Source: Sipunculus nudus (taxonomy: Eukaryota; Annelida; Sipuncula; Golfingiida; Sipunculidae). From it: a stretch of DNA of 64,000 nucleotides. The stretch covers positions 54,541,812 to 54,605,811 of the forward strand of contig CM049314.1 of the NCBI GenBank assembly GCA_026874595.1, in the 5' to 3' direction. Within the stretch, counting starts at the first letter, position 1; every line of letters starts with the position of its first letter. Below the pieces are notes generated by a model, which was given only the letters and a program-made list of their open reading frames with translations, searched no databases and was not told where the DNA came from. The translations under genes were made by a program, and so were the position numbers. This document shows positions 12,593-25,650 of this stretch, one piece after another.

Positions 12593-12879
12593 GGCCAAAA
12601 AAAATAATAGGTATGGTTCTCAGGCACCGCCCGCGTCAATTTTTATCCCCCGCATCAAACATTTTTAATTTGATTTTTATCTATCAAGAAGATAAATTAT
12701 ACAATTTATGTAGTAATTTTATCTGTTTAGCAAAAATAAATGGTTATTTTCATGCTTTTCCCTGATCTTATTGCATTTTTATCGAAACATACAAAAAAAG
12801 TCAAAAATAAAATACCGCCCGCCCGCACTGATTTCTGAAAAAAAGTGCCTGAGAACCATACCTTTTTTATTTTTTGGCC
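12593..12879. mobile_element. PIF/Harbinger-type MITE with TAA target duplication
   Basis: A 287-bp element begins GGCCAAAAAAAATAATAGGT and ends with its inverse, ACCTTTTTTATTTTTTGGCC on the complementary reading; about 35 bp of each terminus can be paired, through TATGGTTCTCAGGCAC. A TAA trinucleotide flanks both ends (12590-12592 and 12880-12882). TAA/TTA 3-bp duplications with GGCC-type TIRs are typical of PIF/Harbinger MITEs. GC-rich subterminal CCGCCCGC words occur on both sides. There is no coding capacity, so mobilisation would have needed an autonomous partner elsewhere. Confidence 0.8.
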
Positions 12880-12882
12880 TAA

Positions 12883-14071
12883 TTACTCTCCCTGTAACTG
12901 GAAAGTGTTTTGAACACTTGAGACGTTGTTTGATACCTGTGCTCTACCGACTTTACTGCCGGATTGTTCACTAAGGAATCTGGATTTTCATCCTCTCATT
13001 TGCCGCAGCAGCACGCTGTAAGATAAACCCTCCTCAGACCCTGAGTGATTATGAAGAGGGTTTCCGGCATTTCCTTTGGTATGCATCTAACAGTATTTCC
13101 TTTATATTATGCAGCATATTAACCGGTATATGCATGTTTAATGGTGGGTATAAAGAATATTGAGATAAATGGGTAATAAAAATAATGATAATAATAATAA
13201 AAATAACAATAATAATAATCATCATTGTCCATATTTTAATATAATATGAATATAATATGTATATATAATGATTCATTATTATCGAATTTGAGATGTATAG
13301 ATGATAATGATGACGATGATTATCATTATTATAATTATTACAATAACAATAATAATTATTATAATTATAATTATTATTATTATTATTTGATCAAAATTAA
13401 AAATTATTAACTGTGAGACAAAACACTATATAAATGAAGTATATATTATTTAAATTTAGAAACCCTAAATCTATCTTTGCATTTCATCATATAGGACGAT
13501 TTGAAAAATAGTAAATGAACTCTGTAAAAAAGCTGGTGCAATCAGCAAGGCACCGAGAGTACATATATAGCCTGTTACTGGCAGTGTTTGTATGACAACA
13601 GACGCTATGATCACGTGGCATGATTTACGTCTGGTTCCCTGCTATTTTGTTGAGGTTCAACTTTCAGGATTCCATTCAATAATTGGTTTTCTAGGCGAAA
13701 TAAATATCTTGTATTTTTTTTATAATATTAACAAAAAATATTATACATACACAACATGAAAAAAATATCTGCACCTGCGAGTGTAATTCAAGACGTCTTG
13801 TTATATATGAATATATATATATTTATATGAACATATGAATAATGTATAACGTATATAAAGTGTGCATAAAGGTACAAGTAGTGAAAGGTATATATAGTAT
13901 GAGTTACACATATTCAGATACGGATAATCCTTTTTTAGTCATTATTTTAGTTTTTAATTTGTTATTTATCAAATGCAGTCTGCTTGAAGCCTTATATAAA
14001 ATATATATAATAGAATAAATATATAACATATATAATATATGTAATATATATAATATATATATAATATATGT

Positions 14072-14125
<54 letters not shown>

Positions 14126-14498
14126 GAAGGGGAAAGATTGATGATAACAGCCCACTAACCTCGAGGTTGAATTTAAGCGCCGATGAAAATATTAGCCTCA
14201 TTCACTGAATGAATCAACATGGAATCAGACAATTAGTTACTCTTATTGGAAGTTTTGTTTCGATAGACATGACATTACCATATATATATATATATATATG
14301 TAACTTTATAACCCATATTAGAGCGATATGTCTAATGGGATATATGTCTATAATGGGAAATGTTTTCCATTAACAAGCTATATATGCTATATGTATATAA
14401 AGACACTATACATGGGAAAATTCCGAAAAGAAAACAAAAAAAAAAGATGTTTTCCTGCACACACATGCGCACCCTTTTGAGTTTATGAAGCCAGCTCC

Positions 14499-14542
<44 letters not shown>

Positions 14543-14570
14543 GATACACAATTTACTAACAATGAAAAAC
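12883..14570. other. AT-rich spacer with simple repeats
   Basis: Holds (AAT/ATT)-rich tracts at 13180-13225 and 13315-13390, (AT)n at 14085-14120 and 14280-14299, and (CT)n at 14503-14540. The arginine/glutamate and tyrosine/isoleucine repeats in short frames here are translations of these tracts. A 100-bp complex patch near 13520-13640 may be a small regulatory island. Confidence 0.6.
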
Positions 14571-15480
14571 CCCCTGAACAATACCAGGAACCGCCCAGTG
14601 AGATGTCTACAATGTGTGTCCAGTTGTCTAATTAGCAAATCTGATGTACAACACTAACAAGCTGAAGCAACCTTTGTTAACATGAGCCGGTACAAATAGG
14701 AGTGTCATTTTGCTACAAATGACAGCTACCTAATGTTTAAATCCCCGATAATTATGCGATAACAAGAGAGAAAATAAAGGCCCACACATTGAAATTGACA
14801 AAAGTCGTGTAGGTTGACCCCGCCGTTTGTCGGAAGTGAGGCATGGACGCCGGAAAGAGAATTTGCGGGTGCTTCATGAATTGTTGCGCCACATTGTCGG
14901 TATGGTAGCCGTATTGTGCAAGTAAGGACGAAATGTCGTTGGCATCACCCCGGGCTACAAGCATTGTCTTCTTCTCGCCCGACACCTGCCTACGGGCCCT
15001 CCAACCATCGGATCTACCTGCCTTACTATTAATTGATTCTCACTTCAAAGAAAGCCCGTTAACAAGTTTATCGATTGGCTAATACCAGCCCCTTAAACAA
15101 AGGTGAAATCTGCGCCGGGCTCAACGACTTGGGCTGTATTCTGCTCTCCGTCTGTTTTAATTATCGAGTTAGCCCGATGGCCAACTTGATACAATCAGCC
15201 CCGGTCACCAGTAATTAAATTGGTCCACAGAAACCCTGCAGTAGAGAGGTAAACACAATAGTCAGGGTAGGTGTCTGCACGATGGGCTCACCAGGACGCT
15301 GAGTGGGGTATAGACTACCTCGATTGTGCTCACAAGGTGATCTTTTCTGCATTGTCGTTGCATTTAATACCGGTATAGATGTAACATAAATGTTATGTTT
15401 ATTTCAGCCCATTCTTTCAATTACTTGATTGAGCCTTAGGGGACAATTCACACTTCTGCCTCTAAAGCTTGGACATATTC
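14571..15480. other. Complex non-coding island, candidate conserved regulatory element
   Basis: About 900 bp of non-repetitive, balanced sequence between AT-rich flanks. It contains homeodomain-type words (GTCTAATTAGCAAAT, GTTTTAATTATCGAG, AGTAATTAAATTGG), a TALE-type TGACAGCT and an inverted ATTTTGCTACAAATGAC patch. No frame over 80 codons occurs. The dense homeodomain words suggest an enhancer near a developmental regulator; this is inference from composition and motifs only. Confidence 0.4.
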
Positions 15481-17290
15481 CAACAAGTCAGACCCGCTCT
15501 TGGTACTGCGGCACACATACTCAATATTATTATACTTAAAAAAATGCAATGGTTTGATTTTCTCCATATATATAATTCATAAATTTCCTGCTTGGGCTGG
15601 TCTATTATTCACATATTTATATGATCTATTTTAACATATATCTATTATTTACAAAAACATACTTTTACTCATGATGTCACTAGGAAAGTTGAACTTCCCC
15701 GGTTCCTTTATCCTTTAGCGGAAGCAGCAAGTTCATAATAATGAGTCGCTCTTTATTATGAAAAGGAACGATTTTAGAAAGTGTAAAACGACATTATATC
15801 CTACCAATGATTATCTGAAATTTATTTTTTTTCTCACAATGGCAGATTCCTTTTCGTTTTATTTCTCAATAACTGATCATTAAATATTTCGTATAAATAT
15901 ATAGGCAAAGTAACCCTGCATGCCTGCATATAAAATGGACTTCACATATACACGTGTATATGAGACTGATATTAACTGACATATTATTGTAAAAATTGTA
16001 GCGCATTTTGTAAGATATTTAAATCGGAACACGCATATATATATATATAAATTTATATATATATTGTTTTAAGTTTTAAATTTATTTTAAGTTTTGTTAA
16101 TGAGAGAGGAAAAGAGATTTAATTACATGTATTTATTTAATATAAACATTAAAATCAAGGCCATTTATAAATAGCATTTCGTATAATCACTCCCTATTGC
16201 AAGCGGTCTGCTGATTAAATAGAAACTTCAGAGCAAATATATGGAAGACTTAAAGACACAATTATGAAATAATAATTCATGTTTGTTTCAATCTGATTCA
16301 GAACAGGTGGTATTTTAACATGTGATGTCGTCATCCAGATGAATAAATCGAAAGCATTGTCGGGGGTCTGAAATTAACATACAACAGTCTTGACAAAGTA
16401 CAATAAACGTGATTTTATACAACTTAGACGTAATAACGAGGCCTTGGTTGTTGCTGTCGTCGGCAAATACTAACTTTGACGCTGAATACACAAAGCCGAT
16501 GGTCCGCTGAATACACGCATTGCGCTATCATGAATACATACAAATACATTAAGAAAATCAAATATTTAACTCGACTGCTGAGTGCACCGATGATGAAGGT
16601 ATCATTTTCCCGTGATGAAGTAATAATGGATGACACCTGAAATATCTATTGTAGATGGAATACAAAACGCGCCGTGTTATTAATACCCATGTGTTTAAAG
16701 CGTTTTATAACATATATACATGCAGACAGGTGTATTGTATACATTTACCTGGCCAAAGATAGATTTCAAATGAAAATTTTTTCCATACGGCGGTTAATAT
16801 TAACTGTATTCAGTGTGAGAACACATCAACTAAAACGCTATTTAGGGAACAAGAATGGGAACTTTAACGAAGTTTGATGGATACAACTATTGCTACATTT
16901 TTATATTGAACATCATAACGGTTTCTATATAATTGCGTGCTAAAGCTATTCAAATGACGACCCGCATTGTATCATTTCAATTACAAAAATAAGGTCGCAA
17001 CTCATGTATATATACGCCCAACACGCATGAGACAATATAAATCTAAATGTGAATGATGCATAACTAAAAAATTGTTTGGTAATAAATTGATGTTTTCATT
17101 TCAACCTCCTATAGAATTTGTCAAACGAAAAAAAATAATAAAATTAATAAGGGTTATTAAGATATGTAGAGTGCATGGTTAACTTGTTGGAATATGAAGC
17201 GTCATGTCCCCTGTGCAGCGATTTCAGATTACCCTTTCAGACAACTTTACATGGATAATCGATTCAGACTATCCCCTGCCCCCCCCCCCC
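15481..17290. other. AT-rich spacer
   Basis: No supported gene; short (AT)n near 16037. A C-run at 17279-17293 leads into the 33-bp minisatellite. Confidence 0.5.
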
Positions 17291-17294
17291 CCCA

Positions 17295-17432
17295 GTAACT
17301 TGAAATCGATTTTAGAGTATCCCGGTGGTAACTTGAAATCAATTTTGAGTACCCCCGGTGGTAACTTGAAATCGAATTTACAGTACCCCGGGCCCGGTGG
17401 TAATTTGGAATCCATTTTTAGATCCCACCCCC
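17295..17432. repeat. 33-bp minisatellite, four units
   Basis: Four units begin at 17295, 17328, 17361 and 17400, each starting GTAA(C/T)TTG(A/G)AATC and ending CCCCGGTG or close. The third unit carries a 6-bp GGGCCC-containing insertion. Because 33 is a multiple of three, a frame (17204-17587, plus) reads through as NLKSILEYPGG-like repeats, but its N- and C-terminal parts look non-coding. A C-run precedes and a C-rich tract follows the array. Confidence 0.85.
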
Positions 17433-18319
17433 CCACCCCCCACCGATTTCAGATTAACGTCCTCATAACAGTTTGTTTCTTTATGTTTATTTACTTAAAA
17501 TTCATATTATTTCTTCCTTCTTCTTTGTCAAATTCGTTTGAATATTTTTATATCCTATGTTTGAATGTTATTAAATTAACAACTTAATAGATTTTCATAG
17601 ACTGGTTCAATCTTTTAGATTTCGTTTTCTTCAAGTGTTGAACTGAAATAACAAATCATGATCAGCGAAGGAGGCTCATTAACCCATCCTTTCATAAAAA
17701 AGTTGACTCACATGCAAAAATACATATCGAGCTGACATTTAAAAGTCATAAAATTAAGCTATATGAATTGATAAATCTATAATAAATTTAAAATTAAGAG
17801 CTAAGAGGAGAAAATCATTTCTTTTACGAAAAAAAAATAGAAGAAGATTAAGTAATTGCTGTTGAACGACTATATATGAAATGTTTTTAGAATATACTAG
17901 GATAAGTATACATATTACCCAAACTCTTGTGTGATTTTTGTTTCACCCTAAAAAAATATATCAGGCGACTCGTGAATGTCTGTACGAAATACAAATACAA
18001 ATTAATTGGCTTCTCATATACCAGTGGTTCAAATAATGAAAGAGGGATGTTGTGAAACATTAAAAGAACTAGATATCACGTTAAAGTATAGATAATTTTT
18101 GCTTATAAAGTAAAGATAAAATGAATATTGACGATTGTTAGTCATATTGCGGTAATTCAAAATAATTCCGGATGAGAAAAATAGAGTAGTTTATATTAAA
18201 AATGTGATATATATATATACAGCGCCTTTTGAAAGAAATAAAATATTTCTTAGAGAAGTCATTTAAAAATACAAAAACTATTAGTAAGTTTTAAAACTTG
18301 CAGGCATCCTTTGTAGTAT
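17433..18319. other. AT-rich spacer
   Basis: No supported feature. Confidence 0.5.
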
Positions 18320-19310
18320 ATGTAACACATGTTTACGAGTAAGGAGTGGCAGCCTTGTAAACTTTTCAGAAGGTTATGGATAAAGAAGGAATTGATAGCA
18401 CTCTGGACCACTGAGAGGTTGGGGAAAGTAGGAAGTTTGATATTAGAACAGGCACAAATAAATTCGGCCATGTTTAAAATGCCCTGGACGAGAGGTAGAC
18501 CGCACACCGTGTCAATTACTGAGCTATTATCAGGCTTCACATCGGGTAACAAGAAACTCTGTGATAAAGTGCAGTATTCATTATGCCTCAAACAGTTACT
18601 TATCCAGCGAAACCCATCGCGTAATTACGGTAGCTGGCGGTATTATTATACCTCCACAGAGAAGAGTGAATAGCGCGTCCATTTTCACCCGAATGTCATT
18701 CGCCATTAGAATGGGCCTAGCAATATCGCTGGCATTCAGTAACATTTGCAAAATTGCCCGGACAAGATAATAAGCAATAATTCTGTCTCGGTAAGAGCCA
18801 CATCGCCTTATTATCTCTGGTGTGGGGAGTGAGGCTTTACAAGAAGTTATTAGGAATAAGCCTTATGTGTTCGCTTAATAACAGATTGTGCGCCAGCACT
18901 CACAAAACGGGTTTTAGTGGCTCTTCCATTGCCAGCTGGAAAGGCTAATACACAAGACGTGCTGATCGCTTCAATTGCAAAATAGCTGGATTTGGGTCTC
19001 CATTCATTAGCTCTCGGGGAACCTGAAAGGCTGGAAGTCCCGCGCACTGTTCTTCATTACAAGTAGTGTTCGGCAGGTGTTTTGCTTTCTTCTGGCTTTA
19101 CAGATTCGGGATTTAGCGGCAAAACCATTTGCTCGCACAGCGGACGTTTATGACTTGTCCATCGTATACTGGATGGGCGAGATGTGTCGCCACGAGCCGT
19201 CGTAGTAATCCAACGACAGCTGACGACGTGTGGCCCAGCGAGCTCTGTTAGCTCCCATAGAGCTCGCATCTAATCCATCTGTGTTTATTACCTGGCCAGT
19301 GGTACTACGA
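18320..19310. other. Complex non-coding island, candidate conserved regulatory element
   Basis: About 1 kb of high-complexity sequence with overlapping short frames on both strands (18259-18591 minus, 18329-18673 plus, 18561-18770 plus, 18850-19047 minus, 19057-19269 minus), none with a recognisable domain. GATA-like (AAGATAATAAGC, TTATTATCTCTGG) and homeodomain-like (GTCAATTACTGAGC) words recur. The island is flanked sharply by AT-rich DNA. An unrecognised exon cannot be excluded, but conflicting frames on both strands favour a non-coding element. Confidence 0.4.
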
Positions 19311-21179
19311 GAGTAAAAAAAAAAATAGGCATCCCCATTTTTGTAAAACTTCAGAAGTACTTTTGCGCTCCTTTTTTTATGTGCCGCGCCATATTTATGA
19401 ATGAAGACGTTTTGTATTAGAATGACATATTAAAAACAAGAATATTAATAATTATAAATATTTAACTTTTATTTTTATTCACAAAAAATGTGTACAAACA
19501 TTTTTATATATGTACGTAAATGTTGATAAAACCGCTATGAACGTCCACGCGAAAGACCATCTTCTTCTACAAAATATATTCCTTGTAGACTAAATATAAT
19601 TTACACGACAATGCACGCTCTTACTCGCATTATTTAACTATTGATTATCAGTTTTAACACGTCATTGCTCCGTGCTACTGCATGGTACCGTTGGTAATTG
19701 ACCGTTATAAGACAGGATAGAAATTTTCTTATTCTTCAAGGTACAGCGGGTACATGTATAATAATTGTTTTGATCTATCAGGCAGACCTCGATTTGCTTC
19801 CTTTGAGTTGATTAATTTAAGATTAATTTAGCGAGCTTTTGAGAAAAAGAACGTATAAAGAAAAACATCTTTCAGTTCCTCTGACAAAGATTTTGTTTGG
19901 GAAAAACGCACTCAGTATAAATAACAATGTTACATGAATATCAACATGCTAAGCTTACTTGACGAGGAGGATGGAATTGTAAAGAAAAAAAGATTACTTC
20001 ATTTGAACAAGATTTGATAAAATCAAAACACTTGAAGCGAAATAAATCAAATATATAAATATATAATTCCGATGACGTCTTTAGGAAATATGCATGGGCT
20101 GAAAGCTCTCAGAGGTATTTACTATCAAATAAATGAAACTTTGACAGCAATTAAACTTTTAAACGTATAAAGCTATCAGGCATGTAAAGCATTCGGACAT
20201 ACAAGACCCTCAGAAATATCAAACCATTAGTAATTCAGAAACCTTGGCGAATTTTCTGTTTGATGTACGTTACCTAACCTGTTCGTGCCAGTATTTGTTA
20301 TATGAATGGGCGTCTCTCGGAGTTAAGAATTTATTATATCTATACATGTTTCCATAGATTGTGCCGTAACGTTTCTATAAAGTGTTTGAGTATTAAGTTG
20401 TTCTTCTCAAAACCTTGTCATAAAAAAGGTTCTCAGGAATATCATAGTTATTTTTTTTCAAAACATTTTGTTCCTTCGCGTTGAACTGATTAAGATGTTA
20501 TGTTTGTATTGGATGTCGAATTCCTGTACCTGGGGATTTTAATTTAAAAAAAAGGTTCTTTATACAAGAATCATGGACCAAGGAAGATTTGGAAAAATTT
20601 CTTTTGTTACAGTGATAAGTAGTCAGAGTTCTTAAGTTAGGCCAATGACAAATTTGTTACCATGTGTAAACATAAGATTATGATAAACTACTCTTGTAAA
20701 CAATGAGACCTTCTTGGGGGAAATGACACGAGGCATATCATATTGATTTAATCTCCATTCTGTTAATTGCACCAATAGAGATATAAAGACAGTGTACAGA
20801 AATGTATTATGATGCAAGTTTATGGTTATCTCTAGGAATCTGGTAATACTGTAAAACTACTATGCAGTATTAACAGGAGCTGGAACTATATGAACCTTGC
20901 GTGCCTGAAAAAATCAAAACCAATTTTAAATGAATATCATGTCAAGTCACATAACAAGATAAACCTTGCACGTTCACTTTCAGACAAACCATGTTTCATG
21001 TTTCATGTTTCAATATAAAAATTAAATAAAACAAATATTCTATGCACATATATTAAATAAATTTCTAAATAAAACCTTACACCTTTAAATGGAAGCGTAT
21101 TATCTAAATGACCTCGTGATATACCTGGGGACGTGTACCTGTAGACATCATTGATATAATAATGTGCATTTTTAAACCG
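19311..21179. other. AT-rich spacer
   Basis: No supported gene. A short direct repeat, CATGTTT three times, lies at 20991-21008. Confidence 0.5.
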
Positions 21180-21510
21180 GCTTCTATGGTTCAGTGGTAA
21201 GAGCAGAGGACTGACTTTAAGCTGGGAGGTTGCGAGTTTGAATCTCAGTCGAGGCAGTGGGAATTTTCACAATCGACCTATACCCAGGGTGAGCACCCTG
21301 CAGGCTTAATGGAAAGGCGGCCGTGCCCATCGACGCCTTTCGGGGGTTCCTCGGTGGTACGGCCCAGGAATGGGAACGATTAAACAGCCAGGGCCAGCAG
21401 GCGTAGTTCTAACCGGCCTTGGTTTACACCAGGATATGAAGTAAAAGGAAGCATGTGACACTGCCCTGTCACGTAGTCCGAAACCGGAATGGAATTTTGA
21501 AGATGTACAT
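21180..21510 (+). mobile_element. tRNA-derived SINE, family 1
   Basis: The 5' 77 nt form a tRNA-like head: GGCTTCTATGGTTCAGTGG contains a Pol III A box (TGGTTCAGTGG, 21187-21197) and AGTTTGAATCT (21235-21245) is a B-box match. The head closes with GTCGAGGC, which can pair partly with the 5' GGCTTCT. A GC-rich body of about 250 bp follows, with ACCCAGGGTGAGCACCCTG able to form a hairpin. The head differs from the SINE at 25.35 kb, so this is a separate family. The 3' end is indistinct; TSDs were not resolved. Confidence 0.65.
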
Positions 21511-21599
21511 TTACTTAAGAGTTGATCTTGCATTAAAACATAGAGGCGGTTACCAAGAAAAAATACTGTATGTTCTTATTTTATATCTCTGTTTTAATA

Positions 21600-22450
21600 T
21601 TACTAGAAAGTAGAAATAGAGTCTATTAAACTTGATACTGATGTCACTATTAAAGTCGGGTTCAAATAGGCATCAGGTTGATAACGTATGCTGAGCGAAT
21701 TGACCTGATTTTGGAATGCCTCTCCCTAGGCACGTACAGTCAACATGGCGAGGCGGACAGGAATTGTTGTACACAAAATAATGATGAAATCTGGAACTTG
21801 ATGCTAGCGAAATACGTCAATAATCTGCTATCAGTCAACTTCAGGCTTTTGCGCCTAAACAATGAACTCTGGGGTATGTTGTCTCAGAGCAAGGAGGCCA
21901 TCACAATCCTCCAACAATGCCTATAATTCTGGTCAATTTGGTCCAACGATTTGGTCATTATGAGCTACATTCTCAAGGACGAACTGGACACTGTTCATTA
22001 ATGACGATAAGACTTGAGTGTGAATGGGTATAGACCGTCATCTCGACGTAATGTAAGAAGACCGGTATCTGCCAATGGACTAATGAAGTTTTTCATGCGA
22101 TGAAAGGAGCAGCCGTTAGATTGGGGTATATATTGCACAGGTATTGATGGTGAATGCATGTGGTCTTTTGATCAGTCCAGTTCAGATGTCGCACTGGGCC
22201 ACGGCTAACCGCAACCTGAGCTCAGAGCCAATTCACTGATTTGTATTAAATAATTACAGTAGGCATAAGGATCACTATGATGAGTAACTTTAGGAGGCAA
22301 ACTATTATGAACACGCAACTTGACCTTTGTTAGCTGTCACTGTATGTACCTTGTTGCTCAAAATGACCAACGGTCACCTTAGAAAGTATACCCATTAAAC
22401 GAAGCACAAAAGGATTGTCATGTCGTGTCCGCTTTGTTTACCATAACGAG
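21600..22450. other. Moderately complex non-coding sequence
   Basis: Balanced, non-repetitive sequence with an 82-codon plus-strand frame (21678-21926) lacking a recognisable domain. It may be another regulatory island or an old unrecognised exon. It ends at the border of the first segmental copy. Confidence 0.3.
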
Positions 22451-25354
22451 AGAATTAACAATGATATGTTGTTGGGCTCATTTACTGTGGACACGCCAAC
22501 GTAATTACAGGTTACTCTGTTATTACTACCTGACGCGCTTAACTGTTTCTCGTTTACCAACGTACAACAAGAAAATAGCACCTCCTAATTCCTCTTACCC
22601 AGGTTAAGGTAGGTCAAATGTCTATAACAGCTAATTTGTAACATAAGCTTTAAACAGTGCTCAAGACATTTCACCATTAGATTAACACTTTTTTCCATAA
22701 CCTTTTATATCTTTACAAATTTCTTGATAGAATTTAACATAGAATATGTTGCATGTGGATTCGTAACTCACAATACAAGTCTATAAAATAAGATACTAAA
22801 AAAACGACAACGCAAAATACAGGGCAAGATATCACAAACAGGTATAAAGGTAAATTATCATTTATCGTGAAGAGTTTCACTGCAAAGAACAAATGTATCT
22901 TATGTAAATGCATCTCGTCGACTGGTGGTTTCGAGAAATACCATTTCGAGATTAAAGCATTACAAAGCATTACAAGTGTAAGAAAGAATGTAAAACTTGT
23001 TTCATACTAATGAACCAAATGAAGACTTCTTTCATAATAATGCAAGAAACTGAGAAAACCAGAAGAGGCGACACACCGGTCAATAGTAGATAATTGTTTC
23101 TTAAGTAGGCTGTTTACTTCAAGTCATGAAAGGTCTCATTTTGCATGAAAGTACCTGAGAGCCAACGGAATAAATTTATAAAAAAAGTGAGATTTGGCTT
23201 TGTAACTAAAACGTACGCATATTATATACGCAAAATGGCCACCGAAAAAATAACTAACCCCAATGAAATAGATCTCATAATAAAGAAAACAATAGTTTTC
23301 CCAGTACCAAGACAATTTGGGATAAAACAAGTAGAATTATTTAAATACTCATATATTTCTTTCAAATAATTTCTTTAAGTATCATCATGGTAAACTACCA
23401 CATCGTTTCCTTTTAAATTTATTTTTGTTTTATAAGTACTAAATATGATGAGTTTTTAGCACAGGGAGGCTTTCAGCAGGCGTGAGTGCACAATGTAGAT
23501 GGATCTCACTAAAAACAATCCTCAGGCGACATACATAAAGCATAAAACTAGAGCAAATGGTGCAATTTAATGTAAAATTTAGAGATTTACTGGTACCTGG
23601 TATTTACTAGGTATGAGTTTAGGCAGTAAAACATGGCCATGGTTTCAAAAGCACGAATATGCAGTATGCTCTTTATTTAAGAATCAATCGAGTGGTTTTC
23701 ATGGTCTTGCATAAAAAAGTCCGCGCACGGTTCAGTAAAATCCTTATGCTTTGTTTCTCTATTACCAGCAAAATACCCGAGGCATGATTTGGGAAAAATG
23801 GGTTGGAATGGATTTTCCACATATTCTGTGTAATACGTTATCTCAGAAATACGGCATAAAGGTCAAGCAAACTTATTCCAAATCTCATTATATTATCATG
23901 TAACATAATTGCCCATGAAAAAAAATATTCTTATAGATTTTACATAAAATGAGCCCAATTCCTGGAGGAAAAACATATTTTCTTTTTTTCCACACAAAAA
24001 CGAGGCTGGCAATTTGTTCAAAAACTTTTGGCACATCTATGAGCACTATCAACTCGGCAGTGACGTCACACACTGGGTTATCCCCTGTGACTAAAAATTC
24101 TAGATCTCAATAAAAGAACAGTATTTCTGCCACTGTCAGGAGAGAATAAAAACAACATGCATTACTAGTAGATCTGAGTTGTTGATAAAATTCAGTCCAT
24201 GATGTCACATGTGCACCAGCCAATCAAATCAGGGCAAAGTCTGGAATCTGGATGAAACTCTCCCATCACACAACATACGCACATGGAATAGGTTTACTTA
24301 ACCTAAAGCGAATTTTCTCAACAGCACACCATGCAATGCGTGGAATTCACTGGACCAAAACGGGAGCCCTCACAGGTAACGGTACGGATACCAAGTACCT
24401 GTCATATAACTTATTCCACAGAACAGTCATAGAATCTGTCAGACATGGCCTACTCTGAATAAAATTTGAACCTAGTGTTTTGATTCGAAAGAATCTATTG
24501 CACGAAAAACATCTTATCTATCCCATGATAGCCAACCCTGAATGCTAAATGATCGACGCAAAAAAGCGAACAATCATTTATAAAAATTAATGGAGTTTAT
24601 GCTTCACCTATTTGTTCTAGGTTCCTCATAGTCTTAAAATTGGAGAAAATCCTTGACAACTTTATTTTGCTAATGATCTACAAATAATAGCTTATATTGT
24701 AGCTGTGGAAGAAAATATTTGTTTAAGTAATGGTAGCAGTCCTGATTGCTAAGGATGCAATGGAACTGATGATAATTAATCCAGTATTGTTCACAAATGC
24801 TGCTATAATGTACTAATCAACCCAAAGAGCAGAATATGTTGCATATGACATGTCTGAAAGTAATTCAATAAACTTTGAAAAGTTTAAATTTAAATTAAGT
24901 TGTTTACATGAATCGTGAAGGTTTGTTAAAAGTTAATTCTAGACAGTCCCATGGTTTAGGTGATGGCGTTAAAAATCATTAGGGGTGGAGAACACGGGAG
25001 GACCCGGAGAAACCCCTGATCTTGTATGAGCCACTGCAACCTAATCTCATAACCATGCTGGGTAGAGAACGCGGGAGCCAAGTTGGAAAATCAAGCATAT
25101 CACCACTCGACTGTCCAAGTCTCACGTCTTCAGAGGGTGGCTGGAATTCAAAGCTCTTTTATTAAAGATATCGCGTCAGTTGTTCTTTCTCTCCATCATC
25201 CTAAAAAACCATAGAGGACCAAGAGGTTCCCCCTTACATGTGCTCCCTGAGGATGATGTAATAAAGAATTTAACAACGGCAAGCAGAGTACAGAAGAGAA
25301 AGGGATTGGTTCTCATCCTGGTGTTTGTAGAGCATAAGCTGGTGCATGGCTACA

Positions 25355-25650
25355 TTGGAGCGTTGTGGTGTAATGGCAAAGGTGCCGGACTTGTGAGCAA
25401 GCGGTCATGGGTTCGAAACCCGAAGCCTCTCATTTCTTCGCTAAGACCCTTAAGGAAGGCCTCGGCCACAAGTGTGCTTATGTCTACCCAGCAGTACAAA
25501 TGGGTACCGTCTTAAGTGCCATCTGCGTATGGCTGGCCCTAGTGCCCTGAAAACCGTGTGTACTCTGAAGCGTCCCCAGGGGCTATCTCCGAGATGTTTG
25601 ATGTAAAGTCTGCTGAGCCAGTTATTGGGAAGGGGATTTAAGACCTACAA
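25355..25650 (+). mobile_element. tRNA-derived SINE, family 2, in segmental copy 1
   Basis: The tRNA-like head carries an A box (TGGTGTAATGG, 25366-25376) and a near-consensus B box (GGTTCGAAACC, 25410-25420), separated by GCCGGACTTGTG. A body of about 200 bp ends near TTATTGGGAAGGGGATTTAA. The same insertion with the same flanks occurs in copy 2 (34.86 kb), so it predates that duplication; copy 3 has a deletion across the site. The head shares GCCGGACTTGTG and CATGGGTTCGAAACC with the LTRs of the TRIM at 56.1 kb. Confidence 0.75.

Noticed and set aside
13904-14201. Tyr/Ile-rich minus-strand frames
   Set aside because: They are translations of the (AT)n microsatellite.
24061-24068. Second perfect TGACGTCA
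   Set aside because: It lies inside segmental copy 1, in a part absent from the other copies, with no promoter features. One 8-mer per tens of kb is near chance.
25361-25435. A tRNA gene at the SINE head
   Set aside because: The acceptor and anticodon arms do not fold properly, and a SINE body follows directly. The same head recurs in copy 2.
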